Assembly (NCBI GenBank): GCA_035654795.1
Contig: DASRWC010000068.1
Coordinates: 1 to 28,999 of the forward strand
Direction of reading: 5' to 3'
DNA: 28,999 bases
From: JAAYLC01 sp035654795
GTDB lineage: Bacteria > Bacteroidota > Bacteroidia > Flavobacteriales > Flavobacteriaceae
The notes beneath the pieces are model-generated. The model worked only from the letters and a program-made list of their open reading frames with translations. It was not told where the DNA came from and searched no databases. A program made the position numbers and the translations under genes. Shown here piece by piece: positions 9,429-17,253 of the stretch (positions within the stretch are counted from its first letter, which is position 1; each line of letters starts with the position of its first letter).

Positions 9429-10052
9429 ATGGAATTGTTAAATCATTTCACCGAATTCCGTGCTTCTCCCGAATTGCAGGAACGTTTGAAAACCTATGGA
9501 ATTAGAAAAACATACGAATCCGGAGATGTAATTTTAAATGAAAATGCCTATATCCGCTCCATTCCTATTGTAATGAGAGGGACATTGCGAGTAATCAGAA
9601 CCGAAGAAGACGGAAGAGAGATTCTTCTATATTATATTAAAGCAGGAGAAAGCTGTATTATGTCTTTTCTTGGCGGGATGCACAACGAAAGAAGCAAAGT
9701 AAAAGCCGAGGTTGAAGAAGAGGCGGAAATTCTATTCTTACCTATTGAAAAAGTTTCTGCATTAATAAAAGACCATCCGGAATGGCTTGATTATATTTTC
9801 CGATTATACCACAAACGCTTTGAAGAGCTTCTGGAAATTGTCAATGCTATTGCGTTTAAAAAAGTAGATGAACGCATGCTTACTTTGCTACAAAAAAAAG
9901 CAGAACTTACCGGAAATCAAACCATCAATATCACCCACGAGCAATTGGCAAATGAATTAGGAACAGCCCGAGTAGTAGTCTCCCGATTATTGAAAAGACT
10001 GGAAGAAACCGGTATTGTCCGGTTAGGAAGAAATAGCATTATGTTGTTATAA
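9429..10052 (+). CDS. Crp/Fnr-family transcriptional regulator
   Basis: A 207-residue two-domain regulator. Residues 15-115 form the cyclic-nucleotide-binding-type beta roll, with GES (73-75) and RS (88-89) at the phosphate-binding loop; that loop is four residues longer than in E. coli CRP. A dimerisation helix follows (about 117-143), then a winged helix-turn-helix, with ITHEQLANELGTA leading into the recognition helix RVVVSRLLKRLEE (181-193). Arg181 and Arg186 align with CRP Arg180 and Arg185; Val182 replaces CRP Glu181. The only Cys is Cys76, so an FNR-type 4Fe-4S cluster is excluded; the ligand is unknown. I prefer ATG 9429 over a TTG four codons upstream. It lies 81 bp upstream of a heme lipoprotein gene and is convergent with the RND efflux operon, its probable target. 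Confidence 0.88.
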   Translation: MELLNHFTEFRASPELQERLKTYGIRKTYESGDVILNENAYIRSIPIVMRGTLRVIRTEEDGREILLYYIKAGESCIMSFLGGMHNERSKVKAEVEEEAEILFLPIEKVSALIKDHPEWLDYIFRLYHKRFEELLEIVNAIAFKKVDERMLTLLQKKAELTGNQTINITHEQLANELGTARVVVSRLLKRLEETGIVRLGRNSIMLL

Positions 10053-10133
10053 ATGAGGTGTTTTGCCCTAGGATCTAACTATTTTAAATTCTATATTTAT
10101 CCATAGAATCTTCTATTTCTAAATATTTTTAAT

Positions 10134-10712
10134 ATGATTCGAATTGGTCTTGTTGTATTGATTTTGTTATGCTCTATCTCCTGTCAGGATTCGAAATATC
10201 AGTCTCTTCCCGAAGAGAAAAGAGCATTTCTAATAAATGTGGGGGATAGTATTTCTTCCGAATTGCAAGGTATTCTTTTGAAAAATGTTGCAGATGCCAT
10301 TAAACAAGGTGGAACAACCTATGCCGTAGACTTTTGTAACCTCAATGCATATCCGCTTACGGAGGAAGTATCAAAAAAACACAAGGTGAAAATTGAAAGG
10401 CTCACAGATAAACCGCGAAATACAAAAAATGCTATCACGGCCGAAATCGATCAGGAAGCTTGGGAAAGAATAAAATCAGGAGAAACTGCTTTTTTAGAAC
10501 AGAATCAGGAAGGGGAACTTTATTTCTATAAACCTATTCTTATAGGAATGCCGACTTGCCTTCAATGTCACGGTAAAACAAAAGATATACAAGTTTCTAC
10601 TTTAGAATTAATAGAAAATAAATATCCGGAAGACAAAGCGCTTGAATATGAGATAGGAGATTTAAGAGGAATGTGGAAAATTAAATTTGAACATCCAAGT
10701 TTTACCCGATGA
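10134..10712 (+). CDS. c-type-heme lipoprotein, DUF3365 / Tll0287-like domain
   Basis: A 192-residue exported lipoprotein with a hydrophobic N-terminus ending CSIS-Cys17. The body matches what I recall of the DUF3365 (Tll0287-like) domain: a helical start with ...VDFCNL (Cys68), then PRNTKNAI, then YYKPI-like FYKPILIGMPTCLQCHG. The CxxCH at Cys142-His146 is a classical covalent heme-c site, so the protein should carry one heme outside the cytoplasmic membrane. Members of this family are linked to redox or gas sensing in cyanobacteria; no reaction is established for this type. It follows the Crp/Fnr gene in the same direction, which suggests a shared redox-related role, but the 81-bp gap leaves room for a separate promoter. 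No terminator was found for the plus strand. Confidence 0.8.
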   Translation: MIRIGLVVLILLCSISCQDSKYQSLPEEKRAFLINVGDSISSELQGILLKNVADAIKQGGTTYAVDFCNLNAYPLTEEVSKKHKVKIERLTDKPRNTKNAITAEIDQEAWERIKSGETAFLEQNQEGELYFYKPILIGMPTCLQCHGKTKDIQVSTLELIENKYPEDKALEYEIGDLRGMWKIKFEHPSFTR

Positions 10713-10737
10713 TATGGAGCTACTCGGTCTCTAGATG

Positions 10738-10771
10738 AAAAAACCGCCACTAAAATTTCTTTTAGCGACGG
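10738..10771 (-). terminator. Directional terminator of the RND efflux operon
   Basis: Arms at 10744-10755 and 10760-10771 form a 12-bp stem with a 4-nt loop. On the minus strand all 12 positions pair (two are G-U wobbles) and the stem is followed by six T. On the plus strand the two wobble positions become C-A mismatches and there is no T run. It sits about 60 nt beyond the stop codon of the DUF2892 gene and 31 nt beyond the plus-strand heme-protein gene, so it ends the minus-strand operon. Confidence 0.75.
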
Positions 10772-10832
10772 TCTCTCAACTAACCAAAAACAAACAATAA
10801 AAGTTGTCTAATCACAACAAAATTTTTAAAAA

Positions 10833-11057
10833 TTAAGTCCTTTCCTTCGGTTTTACCGCGCATTCTAATTCAGACTTCACGCCTAAAGATTTTAATATCA
10901 AGTTGAGCAAACACCAGTTGGTCAACGAAAATTGAAACAAATTGGCGCCTACAAAAACAGCGAGCCATATCCAGTTAATATTTACGAAATAAGCTAAAAA
11001 GGAAGATGCTAAAATCATCGTTCCGGCAAACAGTTTTATATATCTCTCACGGGTCAT
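10833..11057 (-). CDS. DUF2892 (YgaP-like) small inner-membrane protein
   Basis: A 74-residue protein with two hydrophobic helices (about 7-24 and 27-46) separated by a short VNINW turn, then a charged C-terminal tail. The opening RERYIKLFAGTMIL, the paired helices and the Cys49 segment are characteristic of the DUF2892 family. Its best-known relative is the membrane part of the YgaP rhodanese, but here there is no rhodanese domain. It is the last gene of the TolC-MFP-RND-PII-like operon, 10 bp after the PII-like gene, and is followed by the operon terminator. Function unknown; an accessory role for the pump or sulfur-related chemistry is a guess from context. Confidence 0.8.
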   Translation of the reverse strand: MTRERYIKLFAGTMILASSFLAYFVNINWIWLAVFVGANLFQFSLTNWCLLNLILKSLGVKSELECAVKPKERT

Positions 11058-11067
11058 GTCATTTTTT

Positions 11068-11385
11068 TTAATTGGTTATACTATTATATTTATCAATCGG
11101 GCAGATTACGATATGCACCTTCGAGCGTAAATCGCAGGTGGTATTCAGTTCTTCAACAGCTTTAAAAACTTTATTTCCAATTTCTTCAGAAACGAAAGCA
11201 AAGAATAATAAAGATTCAGCTCTGTTCATTTCCGTCGCAAACCAGTTTCGAGCAACAGAATCTTGCGTACTGTCGCGGTATCCTGTCACATTTGTATAGG
11301 AATAACTCAATACATTTTCAGTTTCCAGTATTTTTCGCACCTGTTCTTCAAATGTGCGGACGGCGGTTAAAATCAGTAGTTTCAT
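11068..11385 (-). CDS. PII-like (ferredoxin-fold) regulatory protein in an RND efflux operon
   Basis: A 105-residue cytosolic protein with a beta-alpha-beta-beta-alpha-beta layout. Strand 1 is KLLILTAV, helix 1 follows (about 11-22), then strand 2 SYSYTNVTGYR, which aligns with the GMTVTEVKGFG segment of GlnB. A shortened T-loop-like stretch (37-55), strand LLFFAFV, helix 2 and a final strand VHIVICPIDKY come next. The alignment is by eye. The uridylylated Tyr of GlnB (Tyr51) has no counterpart. RSKVHIV occupies the place of the GDGKIFV nucleotide-binding strand. It is 23 bp downstream of the RND pump gene and 10 bp upstream of DUF2892. Published surveys of the PII superfamily describe a group, PII-NG, found beside RND-type efflux genes; this fits. 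A CutA- or DUF3240-like protein is the alternative. Confidence 0.65.
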   Translation of the reverse strand: MKLLILTAVRTFEEQVRKILETENVLSYSYTNVTGYRDSTQDSVARNWFATEMNRAESLLFFAFVSEEIGNKVFKAVEELNTTCDLRSKVHIVICPIDKYNSITN

Positions 11386-11408
11386 AATTTCTTTCTTTTT
11401 TTAGATTA

Positions 11409-14400
11409 CTATTTCTTCCATCGTTTTCGCTCTACGATGTAATACACCAAAGGCACGACCACCAGTGTTAATAAGGTCGAAACAATTGCTCCACCTACGA
11501 GAGAAATGGCAAGTCCTTGAAAAATTGGATCAAACAGAATAACAGCAGCTCCAATAACCACAGCACCGGTTGTTAAAAGAATCGGAGTAGTTCGCACGGC
11601 TCCGGCATCTATAATGGCTTGTTTCATCGGAATTCCGTCACGCAATCTGATTTCTATAAAGTCAATCAGCAGTACCGAATTACGTACCATCACTCCGGCC
11701 AAAGCAATCATTCCAATAAATGAAGTTGCTGTAAAAAAAGCTCCCATGATCCAGTGTCCCAAAACAATTCCGATTAATGAGAGCGGAATGGCAACCATCA
11801 TTACAATGGGAGTTTTGAAATCCTGAAACCACCCGACAATCAACATATAAATAATGATCATTACCACCAGGAATGCAATTCCCAGATCTCTAAAAACTTC
11901 CAGGGTAATTTGCCATTCTCCGTCCCATTTTACCACAAAGTTGCTTTCATCTTCAGGCTGCCCCATATAGATATCACTGATGGAGTAGCCTGCAGGGATA
12001 TTCAAATCTTTTAACCGGTCTTCCATTCCTAAAATGGCGTATGCGGGACTTTCCAATTTTCCGGCCATATCAGCCAAAACATATACCACACGCTGCTGAT
12101 CTTTTCTACTAATAGAATTTCGAAGAGTATCGGTATGTACATGAACCAGATCTCGAACAGAAACCATGTTACCATGTTGGCCTTTTATTTTCAGATCTTG
12201 TATATCGTCAATGCTTGTTTTATCCGTATCGTCCAAGGCCATTACAACACCTATTGGATTTACGGAATGCTCGTCATATAAATTTGTAACCGGTATCTCC
12301 CTTAGAAGATAGGTCAGATTTCCAACAATTTGTTGCGGAGCAATTCCGTTAAGCATCGCTTTTTCACGATCTATCTCTAATCGGTATTCCGTTTGTGGCG
12401 CCTCTATACTCCAATCAATGTCCACAACATCATCGGTATTTGCCAAAAGTTCTTTTATTTGTCCGGCAATTTTAATTTGCTCATTATAATCTGGACCATA
12501 AACTTCTGCTACAATCGTTGAAAGAACCGGAGGACCGGGTGGAACCTCTACAACTTTCACATTGGCACCATACTTTTTTGCGATTTTTTGGATTTCCGGA
12601 CGAACTTTTTTCGCAATATCATGACTCTGTAATTTCCGATTTTCCTTGTGTAGCAAATTCACCTGAATATCGGCCATATTACTTCCGCCACGCATGTCAT
12701 AATGCCTGACCAACCCGTTAAACGTAATTGGAGCAGATGAACCAATGTAGTTTTGATAATTCAACACTTCAGGGACCTCAACTAAGTATTGGGAAATTTC
12801 ACGCGTTACAGCCGATGTTCGTTCCAATGAGGTACCTTCGGGCATATCAATGACTACTTGAAATTCATTCTTATTGTCAAAAGGCAACATTTTTACCGCA
12901 ACAGTTTTAGTGAAAAACGTGCTCACCGATGCCAATAAAAGGAGGGTCGTTATTCCTAATAAAATATTTCGCTTTGTTCGGCTTTCTAATAAAGGCTTCT
13001 CAACTTTATTAAAAAACTTGTAAATCCAACTTGTCTCGTGACCTTGATCTTCTTTTTTTGCCTGCTTGTCTCTTTCTCTCAAAAGGTGATACCCCAAGTA
13101 CGGCGTTATTGTCAGTGCAATAAATAACGATAGCAGCATGGCAATGGAGGCGCCTATAGGCATAGGACTCATATATGGCCCCATCATTCCCGATACAAAT
13201 GCCATAGGAAGAATGGCAGCAATCACAGTGAAGGTTGCTAAAATTGTCGGGTTTCCTACTTCATTAATTGCATAAATGGCAGCATCTTTAAAAGGCAATC
13301 GCCTCATTTTGAAATGACGGTGCATATTTTCAGCAATAATAATACTGTCGTCCACCACAATTCCAACTACAAATACTAAGGCAAAAAGTGTAATCCGATT
13401 TAATGTATATCCTAAAATATAATAGCTGAACAACGTTAGTGCAAAAGTGAGTGGAACAGAAAAGAACACTACCAAACCGCCACGCCATCCCATTGCCAGC
13501 ATTACCAGAACCGTCACGGCGATAATAGCAACCGCCAAGTGCATCAGCAATTCGTTTACTTTATCGGATGCCGTTTCTCCATAGTTTCGGGTAACTTCTA
13601 TTTTTACATCATCGGGGACTAAATTTTCACGTAGCCGGTCAACTTTATCCAAAATTTGCTCCGAAATCTTCATGGCATCGGCACCTTGTACTTTGGCAAT
13701 AGAAAGAGTTACAGCCGGATACTCTGATGGGTATTGCTCATAATTTTCGTCATACTTGCTGTAACCAAAGCTTACATAGTTTTTGGACAATTCCGGACCG
13801 GCGATAACATTGGCAACCTGTTTCAAGTAAACCGGCATTTCTTTATGGACTCCTACCACAAGATTTTCAATATCCTCTTTATTTGATAAGAACGCTCCTG
13901 TAGTAATCAAATATTCTGTATCATTTTGAACAAAGCTTCCAGATTGGGTGCTGCCGTTATTGGCTTGAATCATCTGCATAATGCTTAATGCATCTATACC
14001 GTTCTCTGCCATTTTTGCTATATCCGGAACCACACGTATTTGGCCGGATCGACCGCCCAGTTCTTTAATGGACGAGACATCTTTTATCTTTTTTATTTCC
14101 GTAGAAAGTTCTTCGCCAATTTGTAATAATTGATAATCATCATATTTCTCGCTCCACAAGGTCAGTCCTAAAATAGGAACATCATCAATTGAACGACTTT
14201 TGATTATGGGAGGATAAACGCCTTCCGGAAACAAATCATGATGTTTCATCAACTCATCATAGAGTTTGACATAGGATCGTTCCACATCTTCACCCACATA
14301 AAACTGAACAATAATCATAGCCTGACCATTCATCGCTTTACTGTGCAAATGCTCCACTCCTTTAATATTTGACAATACCTTCTCAAGAGGTTCCAATACC

Positions 14401-14600
14401 CTGCTCTCTACTTCTTTTGGACCGGCTCCCGGATAACCGACAAGCACATCTACCATGGGCACGTTTATTTGAGGTTCTTCCTCCCTCGGAATCAGCGATG
14501 CACTATAGACCCCAACAATCATCAAACCAATCATCAGCAACAATGAAAGTTTGGAGTCTAAAAACATGGACGCAATCTTTCCTGAAATTCCTTTTTCCAT
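11409..14600 (-). CDS. RND efflux pump, inner-membrane permease (AcrB/HAE type)
   Basis: A 1063-residue proton-driven transporter, the inner-membrane part of a tripartite pump. The N-terminal helix (about 15-35) leads into REEEPQINVP, which is typical of the superfamily. The first porter domain follows, then helices from about 355. The motif GIVVDDSIIIAEN carries Asp417 and Asp418, the proton-relay pair of drug-type RND pumps; metal pumps (CzcA/CusA) have a DGAVV-type motif here. The C-terminal half repeats the fold and ends with VVPLVYYIVERKRWKK. Full length, no break. It is 36 bp downstream of the membrane fusion protein gene and 23 bp upstream of the PII-like gene. Substrate cannot be read from the sequence: the TM4 motif argues for organic substrates rather than metal ions. 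Confidence 0.93.
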   Translation of the reverse strand: MEKGISGKIASMFLDSKLSLLLMIGLMIVGVYSASLIPREEEPQINVPMVDVLVGYPGAGPKEVESRVLEPLEKVLSNIKGVEHLHSKAMNGQAMIIVQFYVGEDVERSYVKLYDELMKHHDLFPEGVYPPIIKSRSIDDVPILGLTLWSEKYDDYQLLQIGEELSTEIKKIKDVSSIKELGGRSGQIRVVPDIAKMAENGIDALSIMQMIQANNGSTQSGSFVQNDTEYLITTGAFLSNKEDIENLVVGVHKEMPVYLKQVANVIAGPELSKNYVSFGYSKYDENYEQYPSEYPAVTLSIAKVQGADAMKISEQILDKVDRLRENLVPDDVKIEVTRNYGETASDKVNELLMHLAVAIIAVTVLVMLAMGWRGGLVVFFSVPLTFALTLFSYYILGYTLNRITLFALVFVVGIVVDDSIIIAENMHRHFKMRRLPFKDAAIYAINEVGNPTILATFTVIAAILPMAFVSGMMGPYMSPMPIGASIAMLLSLFIALTITPYLGYHLLRERDKQAKKEDQGHETSWIYKFFNKVEKPLLESRTKRNILLGITTLLLLASVSTFFTKTVAVKMLPFDNKNEFQVVIDMPEGTSLERTSAVTREISQYLVEVPEVLNYQNYIGSSAPITFNGLVRHYDMRGGSNMADIQVNLLHKENRKLQSHDIAKKVRPEIQKIAKKYGANVKVVEVPPGPPVLSTIVAEVYGPDYNEQIKIAGQIKELLANTDDVVDIDWSIEAPQTEYRLEIDREKAMLNGIAPQQIVGNLTYLLREIPVTNLYDEHSVNPIGVVMALDDTDKTSIDDIQDLKIKGQHGNMVSVRDLVHVHTDTLRNSISRKDQQRVVYVLADMAGKLESPAYAILGMEDRLKDLNIPAGYSISDIYMGQPEDESNFVVKWDGEWQITLEVFRDLGIAFLVVMIIIYMLIVGWFQDFKTPIVMMVAIPLSLIGIVLGHWIMGAFFTATSFIGMIALAGVMVRNSVLLIDFIEIRLRDGIPMKQAIIDAGAVRTTPILLTTGAVVIGAAVILFDPIFQGLAISLVGGAIVSTLLTLVVVPLVYYIVERKRWKK

Positions 14601-14636
14601 TATGATCTTTTTAAAAATTTAATTTTAACTGTAGGA

Positions 14637-15725
14637 TTATTGAATAATTACTTTACTTCCGTTTAATAACCTCCCTTCAAAAGAAGTAATGTATTTTTCC
14701 CCGGAAATCAGACCGGATAAAACTTCTATTTGATCGCCAAAAGTTTTTCCTAAACGAAGCCAACGTAGAATAGCAGTATCATTGTCTGTAACCACATATA
14801 TTCCGGACAATTGTCCTTGGCGGATGACGGCATCTGTCGGAATTAAAATCGTTGTGCTTACAGATTCCGGAGATGTGTGTATCGCGGTGAGTACTACATT
14901 AACATACATGCCGGGGAAGAGGTCGATTTGATCTGTAGGAAGTTCGATTTTAACAAAATATTGACCGCCGCTGTTTCGGGAGGAATGGCTTATTTCAGAA
15001 ACCTTACCTACAAGGGTTCTGTTTAAGGATTTGACCGTAACATCAACCTTCATTTCCGGATGAATAAACGCAATGTCTCTTTCTGAAACAATGATTCGAG
15101 CTTCCAGTTTTTCTGATCCTTCCAAACCGATTAAAGGCATTCCCGGAGATGCCATATCACCTTCTTTAGCAAATGTTCCCGTCACCACCCCTGAGAAAGG
15201 AGCGGTTATATTGGTATAAGCAAATTGTGCATTGACTTCATTGCGCATTTCTATCGCCATGTCAAGACCTGCCTTTGCCATTTCGAAATGCGTAGTCATA
15301 TCATCCATTTCTTTTTGAGTGATACTGTTCTGTTCAAATAATACCAAAAAGCGATCGTAGTCTTTTTTTGCATTTTTGTAGGCACTTTGAGCTTGAAGCA
15401 CTCCCGAATTTGCCTGACCTTTTTTTGCGGTTAAATCAGTACTATTTAATGTTGCTAAAAGCTGTCCTTTTTGTACCCTTTGCCCCATTTTTACGTAGAT
15501 TCCGGTAATGTATCCCATCATCCGGGTGCTGACATTTGCGCTGTTGGCAGCTTCAATACTTCCACTGGCAGTGATCTTTTTTCCTTGTTCTCCCAGAGAC
15601 ACTTCAGCAACTTTTACCGGCACAGCCACTAATTCAGTTTTTGATTTTTCCTTTTTTCCTGAGCACGAAGTGGCTATCGTGGATAAAAAAATTACCGACA
15701 AAAAGAATAGAAATATATTTTTCAT
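14637..15725 (-). CDS. RND periplasmic adaptor (membrane fusion protein), lipoprotein
   Basis: A 362-residue HlyD/AcrA-type adaptor that links the RND permease to the outer-membrane channel. The lipoprotein signal ends IATS-Cys21. A barrel-sandwich half (about 48-85, with GYITGIYVKMGQRVQKGQLLATL) comes first. It is followed by a helical hairpin (about 90-150, NSGVLQAQSAYKNAKKDY and the return helix), the second sandwich half (ITAPFSGVVTGTFAKEGD), a beta-barrel domain with EARIIVSERDIAFI, and a membrane-proximal domain that ends SFEGRLLNGSKVIIQ. It sits between tolC (13 bp upstream) and the permease (36 bp downstream) in one operon. Confidence 0.93.
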   Translation of the reverse strand: MKNIFLFFLSVIFLSTIATSCSGKKEKSKTELVAVPVKVAEVSLGEQGKKITASGSIEAANSANVSTRMMGYITGIYVKMGQRVQKGQLLATLNSTDLTAKKGQANSGVLQAQSAYKNAKKDYDRFLVLFEQNSITQKEMDDMTTHFEMAKAGLDMAIEMRNEVNAQFAYTNITAPFSGVVTGTFAKEGDMASPGMPLIGLEGSEKLEARIIVSERDIAFIHPEMKVDVTVKSLNRTLVGKVSEISHSSRNSGGQYFVKIELPTDQIDLFPGMYVNVVLTAIHTSPESVSTTILIPTDAVIRQGQLSGIYVVTDNDTAILRWLRLGKTFGDQIEVLSGLISGEKYITSFEGRLLNGSKVIIQ

Positions 15726-15738
15726 TTTCTATATAATT

Positions 15739-17043
15739 TTAATTTGATGTTTGTGTTAAAAATTCAATCTCAATAATTGATAAATTATAATCTTTGATGG
15801 CCTCCAGATAATTCACCTGTTTTTCAAGATTAGTAGCTTGAGAAGTCAATAAATCTGATGTTTTTTCCAAACCTTGATTGTATCGATTCTCTATGATTCG
15901 AAAGGATTCTTTTGCCTGATCTTTAGCAATTTCTGTTAAGACAATTTTATCGGCATGGAGGGCCAAATCCCGCTTTGCCTGATAAAGCTTTAGTGTCTCT
16001 TTTTCAACATAAAGCTCTAATTCATCCTGAGATTTTTGCACTTGGACTTTTGCCTGTTTCACCTTATTCAAGGTTGAATTTCCATCGAAAACATCCCAGC
16101 TTAGAGCCAGTCCGGCGAAATAGCTCTTGGCTTTAAAATCAAAAATCTCTTTATCGTTATAGTTGAATTCGCCAAAAGCATTCAGTCTTGGTAGAACCGC
16201 GTTCCAATTCATGGTCACCATCTTATTCTGAGCTTTAACGCCTTCTTTCATTGCCAAAATATCTGCACGGTTTTCTGAGAAACCCCGTTGGTCATCAAGA
16301 AGTATTTTTCGCGAAAGCGAATCAACAGGCTTGTACTGAGTTCCCAAAGGATTTCCCATTAACCAGGATATAAAGTCTGAGAGGTTTTGAATGTTATTCC
16401 GGATTTCTATTTCCCTGTTCTCCACTTCATTTAAACCTACCTGTACCATGAGCACATCTGAAATCTTGGCATAGCCTAGCTCTCTCATGTTTTCAGTATT
16501 TCTTAAAACTTCTTGATAGGCTTCTTTTCCATGAAGAACAGCTCTTCCGGCCTCATATAAAAACTGAAGATTGGTATATGCTTTTTTCATCTCTACGGTT
16601 AATAGAGCTTCAGCATATTCTTTCTGATGTTGCAGGGCCTTAATTTTCCGACTAAGAGCCTGCCGGGCAGCAAAAACATCAAAATTCAATAAAGGTTGTT
16701 GAACAGACATTTTTGCATTGTAGTTTGAGATGGCTTTAGGATCATTTAACAGCATCGGGTTAAAATCATCCGGAGTAACGGATTTTTGTTGAAGCTTAAA
16801 TCCAAAAGCGTTTAACGGATCATTCGTGTAATACCCGGTATATCCTAACGAAATTGATGGCAGAAAACCCCATAACGTCGATTTTCGTTCTAAATTTCCC
16901 AACTCAATTTCCCAATCCTGAACCTTGAGTTGTGTATTTTTGGTTTTCATTCTTGAAATTGCCTCTTCAAGTTGTAGCGGTTCTTGGGCATCAACAGAAA
17001 TCGCTATAAGAATAAAAAAGTATGTTATCCAAAATTTTTTCAT
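15739..17043 (-). CDS. TolC-family outer-membrane efflux protein
   Basis: A 434-residue outer-membrane channel component. The Sec signal peptide is cleaved after about residue 19-20 (...AISVDAQ). The duplicated TolC structural repeat is visible. The first half holds LEEAISRMKTKNTQLKV and SISLGYTGYYTNDP; the second holds NRADILAMKEGVKAQNKMVTMNWNA-type helix entry, LPRLNAFGEFNYND and GLALSWDVFDG. Long amphipathic helices then run to the C-terminus. It is the promoter-proximal gene of the efflux operon. Its promoter carries a Crp/Fnr-type palindrome, so this operon is likely switched on by the regulator encoded at 9429-10052 (inference). Operon order tolC-MFP-permease is common in Bacteroidetes. 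Confidence 0.93.
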   Translation of the reverse strand: MKKFWITYFFILIAISVDAQEPLQLEEAISRMKTKNTQLKVQDWEIELGNLERKSTLWGFLPSISLGYTGYYTNDPLNAFGFKLQQKSVTPDDFNPMLLNDPKAISNYNAKMSVQQPLLNFDVFAARQALSRKIKALQHQKEYAEALLTVEMKKAYTNLQFLYEAGRAVLHGKEAYQEVLRNTENMRELGYAKISDVLMVQVGLNEVENREIEIRNNIQNLSDFISWLMGNPLGTQYKPVDSLSRKILLDDQRGFSENRADILAMKEGVKAQNKMVTMNWNAVLPRLNAFGEFNYNDKEIFDFKAKSYFAGLALSWDVFDGNSTLNKVKQAKVQVQKSQDELELYVEKETLKLYQAKRDLALHADKIVLTEIAKDQAKESFRIIENRYNQGLEKTSDLLTSQATNLEKQVNYLEAIKDYNLSIIEIEFLTQTSN

Positions 17044-17065
17044 TTTCCTGATCTTAAATTTGAGG

Positions 17066-17073
17066 CAAAATTA
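17066..17073 (-). promoter_or_regulatory. -7 box of the efflux operon promoter
   Basis: Read on the minus strand this is TAATTTTG, a perfect match to the Bacteroidetes -7 consensus TAnnTTTG, 22 nt upstream of the tolC ATG. The predicted transcription start is near 17060. At the -33 position I see GACC/TGAC rather than TTTG or TTG, so the promoter looks weak without an activator. Confidence 0.55.
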
Positions 17074-17094
17074 GGATGCAGAATTATTGGGGTC

Positions 17095-17110
17095 AGTAAC
17101 CTATGTTACT
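17095..17110. promoter_or_regulatory. Perfect palindrome, probable Crp/Fnr-family operator
   Basis: AGTAAC (17095-17100), CTAT, GTTACT (17105-17110) is a perfect 6-4-6 inverted repeat, the geometry of FNR and CRP sites. Its centre (17102.5) lies about 42 bp upstream of the start predicted from the -7 box at 17066-17073, which is the class II activator position. It overlaps the place where a -33 box should be. The assignment to the neighbouring regulator is inference. Confidence 0.6.
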
Positions 17111-17253
17111 TAGGAATAAGATCTAACTCATACATGAAAAAGAAGAATGTTTTTCTATAGGAATAAATCCTATTTTGAACAGCTATTTGCTCCAAGAGAA
17201 ACTCCAATTCCCTTGTTTTAATTAAATTGTGGCTTTATTCTTTTCAAAAATTT

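Noticed and set aside
9381..9850. Exact 14-nt direct repeat ATTGTCAATGCTAT at 9381-9394 and 9837-9850, upstream of and inside the Crp/Fnr gene
   Set aside because: About one such repeat is expected by chance in a window of this length; not palindromic and one copy encodes the protein.
9429..10052. Regulator as an oxygen-sensing FNR
   Set aside because: Only one Cys (Cys76) is present, so the 4Fe-4S cluster of FNR cannot form.
10725..10777. Direct repeat CGGTCTCT on both sides of the efflux terminator
   Set aside because: Too short to be an attachment site or target duplication; no mobile gene nearby.
10071..17131. Similar strings AGGATCTAACT (upstream of the heme gene) and AAGATCTAACT (upstream of tolC)
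   Set aside because: Non-palindromic apart from the central AGATCT-like core; 10 of 11 matches in AT-rich spacers can arise by chance; kept out of the operator model.
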